Origin: Tridacna crocea
Lineage: Eukaryota > Mollusca > Bivalvia > Cardiida > Cardiidae
Direction: 5' to 3'
Assembly: GCA_943736015.1 (NCBI GenBank)
Contig: OX031066.1
Location: 22,895,127-22,959,126 of the forward strand
DNA length: 64,000 nt
The position numbers and the translations under genes were made by a program. This document shows, in pieces, positions 32,258-42,100 of the stretch. The notes beneath the pieces were generated by a model. It was not told the DNA's origin. It saw only the letters and a program-made list of their open reading frames with translations, and did not search any database. The first letter of the stretch is position 1, and each line of letters begins with the position of its first letter.

Positions 32258-32521
32258 TTTATCTTTGGTTCCGTTAAGTGAGAAGATTGTCCATTGATTG
32301 GTTCAATGATAGTCAATTAAGAAACCAAACACTCTATAGATCCAGTGTACAAATAACTGCCATTCAGACACATTTTAACTTCCTTGTCGATATATTGGTT
32401 TAATCTCATTGTACAAAACTTTAAAACTCCTTTAGCCCCAAATATATATAATATCTATTTCGATGTCCAAAAATGGTATTCACTGAAATTCCGAAATGTT
32501 TTATAGCATGTATACCCTTGA

Positions 32522-32750
32522 TTAACCCATTACCACACAATCCCTACTTTTGACAACCCTTGAGAAAGAAACCTTGAGAAAACATTGTGGGAAAAGGAGA
32601 AAATGCTGGTATTAACCAGCATTTTCTCCTTTTCCCACAATGTGTTCCAGCCTTCACAAAACAAATTTCAAATTTTCAGTTACTTTTTTGTCGTCTGCAA
32701 ATGCTTTCAATTTGGGCAAGTCTAAAATTTTGTCGTGTGGTAATGTGTGA
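32522..32750 (+). repeat. Family A MITE
   Basis: TTAACCCATTACC at the left. The apex has an insertion, 'gctggtattaaccagc'. The right end 'gtgtggtaatgtgtg' has lost the TTAA. Confidence 0.88.
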
Positions 32751-32755
32751 ATCAA

Positions 32756-32855
32756 GCAGAAGATATAGATCCAAGATCAGACTGCTTGCTCTGTGCAGTC
32801 GGAACATGATCTATGCTGCCGGCATAATCCATTGTTTTTGCTTATGGCAATAACA
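32756..32855. repeat. Family B MITE, partial
   Basis: 'tagatccaagatcagactgc' and 'gcagtcggaacatgatcta'. Confidence 0.7.
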
Positions 32856-32859
32856 GAGT

Positions 32860-33350
32860 TTGAATATTTCATAGGAGGAAGTTGTTGTAAAGATTTAGTG
32901 TAACTAAAAATTGCTAGAGTTCGGGACTATAAAGAAAAAGTAAGTAAACTGATTTTTATAAAAGATGTATTCAATGTTTAATTGACTTCTGTTGATGCCA
33001 GTAGAAAGTTAAGTTGTTTTGTGGTACAAGGCAGATCAGAATTAAACTTGTTTATAATGAATCTACTCTATACAGAACAGAACAGAGCAGAATTTTATGG
33101 CTGTAAGTAATTAACAACACTCTTAGCAAATATAAATGAAGAATCGGGTTGTTAACGATTAATAGTGAGAAACTATTTTGTACATAAATTGATGTGTTGC
33201 AAACATTTTTGTTCTATTAGAGCAACCCCAACACCCACCAAAAAGAGGTATCAAAATCTTTAGTTCAGAATAAAACAAACTGTTAGAGAACTGTTTTAGT
33301 TGCGGGCAGAGTTGGATTCAAAGTTTCAATTGCATGTTCCGTACAGTCCA
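32860..33350 (+). other. No gene seen
   Basis: AT-rich, apparently unique sequence, with only a short 'acagaacagaacagagcag' repeat at about 33074. Confidence 0.4.
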
Positions 33351-33353
33351 GTT

Positions 33354-33566
33354 TTAACTCTTTACCACACAATCCTGACTTTTAACGAACCTGAAAAGGA
33401 AGCCTTTTGAAAACATTGTGTGAAAAGGAGAAAATGCTGGTGACCAGCATTTTCTCCGTTTCCCGCAATTTTTTTCTACCCTTTCCAAAACAAATTTCAG
33501 TTTCTGAGCCACGTTTATCTTGTCGTCTGCAAATGCTTTCCATTTGGACAAGTCTACAATTTTCAC
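33354..33566 (+). repeat. Family A MITE, right terminus lost
   Basis: TTAACTCTTTACC, hairpin apex 'gctggtgaccagc', and 'tttggacaagtctacaat', then unrelated sequence. Confidence 0.85.
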
Positions 33567-34059
33567 TGGCCGAAAAACTAGAAATTTAATGATACTTTCA
33601 GGATGTTTAGCCAGTGTTTATAAAATCAAGGAAAGAAAAACAGTAATAGGTAAATTAGAATTTGGTTCCAGGTGAGAAATTTCAAATCAGCTGGTAGTGC
33701 AGAATCAAGACAGAGAGTAACATATTAGTGCAGTTCGGGTTTGCTTTCCACTGGATACACATTGTAGCAGTACAAGCAATGATAAGGTACTCAGTAATCA
33801 TGTACAAAGACTGATAAGTTTTTTTTTTCCGGCAAGTAATGTTTGACATACCAAAACAGTGCAGGATCAAGATTGGACTGCAATTTAATGCAGTCTGAAA
33901 TTGCTCCACACTCCTTATAATATGTATTTGGGCAAAAAAGTTGAGAGATTAAGAGACTTTCCGACAAACCAAGCAGTCATTGGGCTTTTTAATAAAGATA
34001 ATAGAGAGTCAAGATCTGCAAACTGCATCCTTTCTGCAGTCCTTTACACTATTCTAATT

Positions 34060-34157
34060 AAACCTTTTACCAAACAATCCCTGGTTTTCACAACCTTGAG
34101 ACAGAAGGCTGTTGAAAACATGGCGGGAAAAGCCATGCTCTGTGAAAAGGGGGCTTA
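34060..34157 (+). repeat. Family A MITE, left fragment
   Basis: 'ccttttaccaaacaatccc' to 'aacatggcgggaaaagcc', cut off by the next element. Confidence 0.65.
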
Positions 34158-34388
34158 ACTCTTTAACAAACGACAAAATTATTTTAGACTTGTCCAAATC
34201 TGAAGCATTTGCAGATAAAAAAAAATTAATGTGAATCAAAAATTGACATTTGTTTTGGGAAGAGTAGAAAACATTGTGGGAAAAGGAGAAAATGCTGGTT
34301 ACCAGCATTTTCTCCTTTTCCCACAATGTTTTCAGAAAGCTTCTTGATCTGTGTCATAAAAATTAGGGATTGTTTGGTAAAGGGTTAA
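34155..34388 (-). repeat. Family A MITE, full length
   Basis: TTAACTCTTTAACAAACG to GGTAAAGGGTTAA; perfect 64-nt palindrome at about 34277-34337. Confidence 0.92.
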
Positions 34389-34526
34389 TGCAAAAAGTAC
34401 CTGCATAAAGTATTGAATCTGTGCAGGCAGAAATTTTTTGCTATTTTCAAATTCCCCTTGTGTCAAACAACCATCCTACCAAGTGAATTGGTCAATTGTT
34501 TAACAAAAAGGATTTACCTGGGCCCA

Positions 34527-34755
34527 TTAACCCTTTACCCCATAAGGCATTTCTATAGTATCTCTCATTGACCCTAACTAACAGCAAGGATGGAGCCGTT
34601 TTTTATGTATATATGACACCTTTTGATAGCATAAAAAACATTGTGAGAAAAGGTGAAATTGCTCGTCACGAGCAATTTCACCTTTTCTCACAATCTTTTC
34701 AAAAGGCTCCTACAAGCAGTGTGTAGAAATGAGTATCTATGGAGTAAAGGGTTAA
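34527..34755 (+). repeat. Family C TTAA-hairpin MITE
   Basis: TTAACCCTTTACCCCATAAG to GGAGTAAAGGGTTAA. The central stem has 'gaaattgctcgtcacgagc' at the apex. The subterminal sequences 'catttctatagtatctc' and 'gagtatctatgg' are also partly inverted. Confidence 0.92.
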
Positions 34756-35391
34756 ATTATGTGATGAAGATATTGGTATAAAACATCACACAGATTCATC
34801 AGGCCCCTTTTTGCCAGAGCATGGCACAAATGTATTGATTTTACCAAAAATACCTTAACAAGTTCATTTTTTGGTATTTCTTTAAGGTCACCTTATCACT
34901 AAATGACAGGATAGTGGAGACAATGATATGGTAAGTGGCAAGCAACAGTAGTACCTTTCTCTAAACTGTGTACCCATGAAATTTGTGTATTCAGTTTTCA
35001 TGGGGAAGCATTAAGCCTGAGAACAAATTTCACCAAGCTGCTTAACTCTACGGTTTGAGTAAATATTAACCGTCCTTCCCAGAGCAACTGGAGCTAAGCA
35101 AAACATAGATAGGGATCCTCTATGATGTGCATCATGTCATTCCTGAGTTGGTGAAATCCCAGAGATGAAACATAAATATATAATCCTCGTTAACCTATTG
35201 TGTTGTCAGATTTTCCGCTCATAAAGTGTTTGTTAGACAATCAAAATCATTAGCAGTGCTGGTACTCAAATGAGCCCACATTTGGATGTGGACTTCACTG
35301 ACCAACTTTGGGCTATTCATGCATGTATGGTGCAGTATACGGCAGACACACGACATGGATGCTGTGGATGCTGGTTCAGTGGTAACTCTGC
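34756..35391 (+). other. No gene seen upstream of HSPA12
   Basis: Unrecognised sequence. The family's N-terminal exon is short and could be here, but no ATG-plus-donor combination is convincing. Confidence 0.3.
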
Positions 35392-35622
35392 TTAACCCAT
35401 TACAACACAACCCCTACTTTTGATGACCCTTAAAAAGAAGCCTTTAGAAAACATTGTGGAAAAAGGAGAAAATGCTGGTAACAAGCGTTTTCTTCTTTTC
35501 CAACACTGTTTTCTACCCTTCACAAAATAAATCTTAAATTTTTAGTCACTTTGATTTTGTCATCTGCAAATGCTTTCAGTTTGGACAAGCCTAAAACATT
35601 GTTGTTTGGTAATGAGTTTTAA
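35392..35622 (+). repeat. Family A MITE just upstream of HSPA12 exon a
   Basis: TTAACCCATTACAACAC to 'ggtaatgagttttaa'. The arms have mismatches ('gctggtaacaagcg'). Confidence 0.88.
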
Positions 35623-35837
35623 AAAAGCATACTGTTCAATTGTGAATGCTAAATGAAATTCCATAAATTTCCACCAATCTACCTTTCTAGTGAAGTTATA
35701 TGTTTATTAAGCAATGCACTTAACTTTTTTCCGTCAATATAGGCTATAATCATCTAAGTGAAAATGAAAACAAAATTATTTCTATCTGCCAAAAAAAACT
35801 GTGGCATAATTACCAGTATTATGTTTTCAATAAACAG

Positions 35838-36140
35838 GAGAAGAAGCTTGTTGTAGGGGCTATAGATTTTGGTACCACATATTCTGGATGGGCGTTCTCC
35901 TTCCTCCACGACTACAACTGCGACCCGACGAGAGTGACCACGAATCACTGGTACTCGGGAGGAAACCTAGTGTCTGAAAAAACGCCTACCTGTGTACTGA
36001 TTCAGCCTGATGGGCGAACTCTGGAAGCCTTTGGGTATGAAGCAGAAAATAGATATTTAGAGTTAGCAGAGGATGGGAGACACAAGGAGTTCTATTTCTT
36101 CAAAAAGTTTAAAATGGCTCTTCATAAAAAACTGGATGAG
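35838..36140 (+). CDS. HSPA12: HSPA12-like exon a: phosphate-1 loop (internal exon, phase 0 at both ends)
   Basis: The exon follows an acceptor ending 'aaacag' and runs into donor 'gtaagaag'. It encodes 101 codons beginning EKKLVVGAIDFGTTYSG, the N-terminal nucleotide-binding strand of the HSP70 fold, and ending HKKLDE. There is no Met before the conserved block, and family proteins usually carry 10-30 residues ahead of it, so a separate upstream first exon is expected. A Met-initiated reading from inside the exon would lose the phosphate loop and is unlikely. Confidence 0.9.
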
Positions 36141-39100
36141 GTAAGAAGTTTGACAGTATTTTGAAAGAGAGAGAGACATAGAAAGAGAGACAGAGAGAGA
36201 GACTTGGCGAGACATTGCGTTGCTGATAAAGATGTTGGTCGTGCGTTTCAAGATACATCTAAACATTTAACTGTTTCCACTTTCAGTTGAAAAGTTAGAA
36301 AATATGAAATCAGTATTTCACTGGTTGGAACCATTAAATATCAAAAGATATTCAACTAATTATTTCTCGATAAAGTAATCCAAAACGTGAAAAAAAAGGT
36401 ACATACATGTATTTGATTCACACCTACAATATATGCACGAGGTTGTTTTTGTTCACAGGTCGTTGACAGGTATATCACTATCGAGGATGCAATGGGTCGC
36501 CTGCTTCTAGCAATGGACGTTTTCGCCTTGGCCATTGAGTATCTGGTGAACAGCTTAATGAGAGTGGGCCAGGATAGAATGCTAGGACTTTCCAAGGATG
36601 ATTTTCAGTGGGTGATTACTGTACCTGCCATCTGGTCAGATTCTGCGAAACAGTTCATGAGAGAGGCAGCCGTCCAGGTATGTCACAGAACCTCCGTCGC
36701 ATTTTTAACCCCATGGCTGCTAAGCGCAACTCACTGGCTTTTTGCGGACACTGTAGATCAAGATCAGTCTGCACAAAATGTGCAGTCTGATCTTGAATCT
36801 ATATTGTCCAATAAGGAGATATCTCTTTCCCGTAAGAAAGCATTTGAAATGGCAAAATATTGGTCTTCACTATTGCTTTGAAAGTTTCATTTCATTTATT
36901 TAGCTGGATAAGGTCAAAATGGCTCTATGTACTATATATCAATTGTGAGGGAATGTCTAAAACTGACGCCAATCAGTGATTACTTCCTTGAAATATGACC
37001 AGTACTGGTGCCAACTGTATATGGTTCTAGACTGCTCCAATTATTTGGGTTCTATGTGAACTGAAAGCTTCCAATCTGAAATGCCTGATATTAAGCCTCT
37101 GTTTCTCACAACAACCTTTGTCTTTGTGATCAATGTTAAATGGACCAGATGAACAGGAGATACATATTTACAATATTCCATAAATAATGCTTAGAACAAA
37201 TAAACAATAAATCTTTAGACTGAATACTTGTTAGAATAGGATACCCATGTCAAAAAATCCAGCCTTCAATGTATCTTTCATAAGCGTCCATGAGACTTCA
37301 TAATCGTTACTTCAGGTAAAGAATACCACAGTGGTTTAGCCCCAGGCATTTGTCATAAAAAAAAAGATAATGATAATGCCGAGATATACAAAGCCAAGCT
37401 CTGCCAAAAGGGGTTGTGATGCATTAGACCAAGAAAACCACCCTATGATTATGTATCAATAAAACCCATTTATGCCTAGGTCACAAGTAAAACGAGCACT
37501 GGAAGATTTCTTGCAACTTCGCTGATTCAAAGGTTTCAGACATCATCCGGGCACCGTACGATTTTAAGGTATTTTGCTCAAGCAGTCACAAATCAAACGG
37601 GCATCGGACAGCAGTTTCTTTTGAAATGCCATGCATGCACTTTTCAGTTCAGAAAGGCACTGGGCAGCAACCGGAGGGTCATCAGGCTGCGATCCGACAG
37701 CAACCGGATGGACATCATTCCAACTTTGTGCTGCTGTAAAGCTAGCTACAGAGGCATGTCATAATGTCTGAGGGTGACACGCCTCTGTAGCCACGTTTTG
37801 AGCCACACAGTCCTCACTCTGCGGCCTGGCCCAGCAAGTTCCTGATCGTAAACAGCAGCTACTGCTATTACATATATCTGCCTTCGGCGAGCAGCTTGAA
37901 ATCTCTCTTAACCCTTTACCCCATAAGGCATTTCTATGATATCTCTAATTGACCCTAAATAACACCAAGGATGAAGCTGTTTCTTATGCATATATGACAC
38001 CTTTTGATAGCATAGAAAACATTGTGGCAAAAGGTGAAATTGCTCGTCACAAGCAATTTCTTCTTTTGCCACAATGTTTTCCAAAGGTTCCTACAAGCAA
38101 TGCGTAGAAATGAGTATCTATGGAGTAAAGGGTTAATGAAGGAAAATATTCAACAGATTTTGTGGCGGTACATGTGTAGGTGCCATTTTCACTTCAGAAC
38201 TGATAAATGAGATAAGATATCAATATACACTTTTATGATATAATCATCATGTCGCTAAAGTATATGTGGTTTGCAATCTGGTCACCGTCCGGAAAGATTT
38301 AACAAAATCAGTGCCGCACCGCGATCTGGTGGTCACTGGACGGTGGGCGTACAAATATTCATAATCAGGCGATACTCGCCTGGTCGGGCGCTGTCCAGTA
38401 TCTGAAGGCATTGTCCAGTCACCAGACAGCACCAGGACAGAGCCCAGACGATGAGTTAATGGGCTTTCCCATGGCCAAAGAATCATCCAATTATAACTTT
38501 GTTATAAACCTTGAACAGGTGCCGGATGGTGTCTCAAAACGATTGCACCAAAATCTCCTGAAAAACTTGCCGTCTGCCGGCAGGTGGTTATTTGTGACTG
38601 GGGCATTAGTGTTAACAATCGACTTGAGCTGGAAGATGCCGGGTCCTTTGATATGCAGAAAATTTACAAATAGCAAATAGGTTCGACCTAAGTCAGCGGA
38701 CATGTGATTGCGCAGGCTGACATTGGTCGATACTTTTTGTAGATGCATTAACCCTTTAGCACACAATCCCGACTTTTAACAACCCTGTTGAAGAAGCCTT
38801 TTGAAAACATTGTTGGAAAAGAAGAAAATGCTGGTAACCAGCATTTTCTCCTTTTACCGAAATGTTTTCTACCCTCCCCAATTCAAACTTTAGATTTTTT
38901 GTCACTTCTATTTTGTTGTCTGCAAATGCTTTCAGTTTGTACCAGTCTAAAATTTTGTCATATATAATGAGCCCAATTTTCACTGAGCATATCTCGTATA
39001 TAAAATATTAATTAACTCTTCACTGGTTGCCAGCATTTTCTCCTTTTCCCCCAATGCTTTATATACACTATACACTTCTTTCTTAGGGTCATTAAAAGTT

Positions 39101-42100
39101 GAGATTGTATGGTAAAGAGTTAACTCCTAACCAAACAAGTCCTGGTTTTCAGAACTTCAAAAAGGAAAGCTTTTGAAAACCTCGTGGGAAAAGGAGAAAC
39201 TGCTGATAAAGAGTTAAGCAAATGGAAATGATTGGAATTAAATAAATGAATTTTAACCCTTTCCCAAATATACGACAACAGAATTAGCTTTTCCAGGTAA
39301 AGGGTGAAACATGCCATATCAAGTGTTCTTGTAGGGAGGACAGAAGGTTTCAAATGATGACGAAACACAGAGATAATTGTTCAAACTAATTCTTTGGTTT
39401 CCCAAATATTTGGATATATTTTAACACTTTACCACACAATCCCTACTATTGACAACACTGAGAAAGAAGTCTTTGGAAAACATTTTGGGAAAAAGAGAAA
39501 ATGCTGGTAACCAGCATTTTCTCCTTTTCCCACAATGTTTTCTACCCTTCACAAAACAAATTTCAAATTCTCAGACACTTTTATTTTGTTGTCTGCAAAT
39601 GGTTTCGATTTGGACAAACCTAGAATTTTGTCATTTGGTACTGAGTTAAATTTGTGTAAATTATACATGTACTTTTCACCAACAGGCAGGTATAGACAAT
39701 GACAATCTTCTCATAGCTTTGGAACCTGAAGCCGCTTCAATATACTGTCGTCACATACCATTTGAGAGATCACAAGTTGATACAGAGGCAGCATTTTTGT
39801 CATTGCAACCGGAAACTAAGTATATGATCATAGATGCAGGAGGTAAGACATTCTTCTTTTGAGTACTGTCAACATCTCTCTCAAAATTGTTACACGAGTT
39901 GTGATACAATATTTTATTTTATTTCATGCTTTCTGGTAGGATATCGAGAAATAGCAATGAAAATATTTTTCAATCGTACACTGGTACCACCAGTGAAAAT
40001 ATCGATTTTCACGTTCTTGTTGCCTAGGTAAATTGCGAGTGCCTCACAACCGGATGGTAAATATGACGTCATATACCTTAGACTTCTAACGCTTGAAATA
40101 ATATTGTAATGCATTGCTATGCGGGAGGGATACACCACAGGGAATAACGGAAAATAACTGTACTGGATTTTAATAAAACTCCTCCCAGAAACGGTTAAAA
40201 GCATGAAATAAGTAGAATATTTTTTTTTTCTTTGAAGATCGAAATTTATTTCATCGAGTGGACACCGTCGGTAATATTTTCACAAGTGGCTTCGAAATTT
40301 ATTTCATCAAGTGGACACCATCGGTAATATTTTCACAAGTGGCTGTGCCACTCATGAAAATATTACCGATGGTGTCCACTCGATGAAATAAATTTCGATT
40401 TTTCACCGAAAAGAACAAAATATCCTCTATATATGGAGGACTGGTGATGATTAATATGGTATCATCACAAGTGACGATATAGTTTTAGAATGTTTGCCGG
40501 AACTACTTTTTTCCTGATACTGCCCATATTAATTGTACCATTCTTGATAGTTATTAGAAATAGGAATTCAACAAATAGGATAATGAACTGGTTGTGTGTG
40601 ATATTAAAAATCTGTCATTTAAGTGGGGTTTGATACAGTTAAAAAACTTGTCCTTTGGACTCAGTTTTTCAACAGCATGTCATCCCATCCTTCGGACTCT
40701 TTTTTTTTTCAACTGTTTCGCACCCTATTCCAGTGACAGATATTTCATATCGTACACAACCAGTTGATTATTCTATTTATTAAATTCCTAATTCCAGTTG
40801 ATTATCCTCTATTCAATAGTTAAACATCAAATCTCTTTACCCATTTATATACCAATTCTTTTTCAGCAATATTTCGTCATTGTACTTCCAAAATCTTGTA
40901 ACTACAGCTTGTTACAAGCTGTAGTTATGAGGTTTTGGGAGTACACCGACAATATGCAAATCATAGCAGGCTCCTAGCTGTAATGAATTTCCACAGCTAG
41001 ATACCAGCCCTTACATGTGTTTGTTTGTATGGTATTTAACTCTTTACCAAATGACAAAATATCAGGCCAGTCCTAATTGAAAATATTTGCCAAAAAACAA
41101 AATTAGTGCAACTCAAAAATTGAAATTTGTTCTTGAATGGGTGAAAAACAATGAGAAAAAAGAAGACAATGCTCAGGTAACCAGCATTTTCTCTATTTCC
41201 CACAAAGTTTCCAAAAGATTTCTTTTTCAGAGCCGTCAAAAACACCAGGATTGTTTCGTAAAGAGTTAACAGTGTTCCTGTGTTAGATATCGCAACAGCC
41301 AGTGCACTTATGGTGCTTTCCTAGAGTTTCTCTTCAATACCTTATTATTATATCATTTCCAAGCCACTGGCTGCTTTCCCACCTAACAATATTTGAAAGT
41401 GCTCAGGTCTTTGGATAAATGTCCCTCTGAAATGCATTAACTCTTTCCCATACAATCCTTGATAGAAGCCTTTTGAAAACACTGTGGGAAAAGGTAACCA
41501 GCATTTTCTCCTTTTTCCACAATGTTTTCTACCCTTCCCAAAACAAATTTCAAATTTTCAGTCATTTTTATTTTGTTGTCTGCCGGCACTTTCAATTTGG
41601 ACCAGTCTAAAAGTTTGTTGTTTGGTAGAGAGTTAAGCATTACTTCAAATACTTTTATGAACAGTCTGATCTTAGGTCTACAAAGGTCTAAATTTATCAC
41701 ATACTCTGGCTAAAACAGTGTTTAAATTGCATTTCTAAATATTCACTCCCACATTGTAACACCTTTTTTTTTTCTATTTATAAATCATTCTTAACCCTTC
41801 ACTCCAGATACTCATTTCTACGCACTGCTTGTAGGAGCCTTTGGAAAACATTGTGGCAAAAGGTGAAATTGCTCGTGATGAGCAATTTCACCTTTTGCCA
41901 CAATGTTTTCTATGCTATCAGAAGGTGTCATATACACATAAGAAACAGCTTCATCCTTGCTGTTATTTAGGGTCAATTAGAGATACCACAGAAATGCCTT
42001 ACGGGGTAAAGGGTTAAAGTTAAAAAAATGTGTACATGTTTCTACATTTTCAATGGAAAGCCTTTTCAGTTGGTTAGACGTTCATGTCCAAGATAAACAG

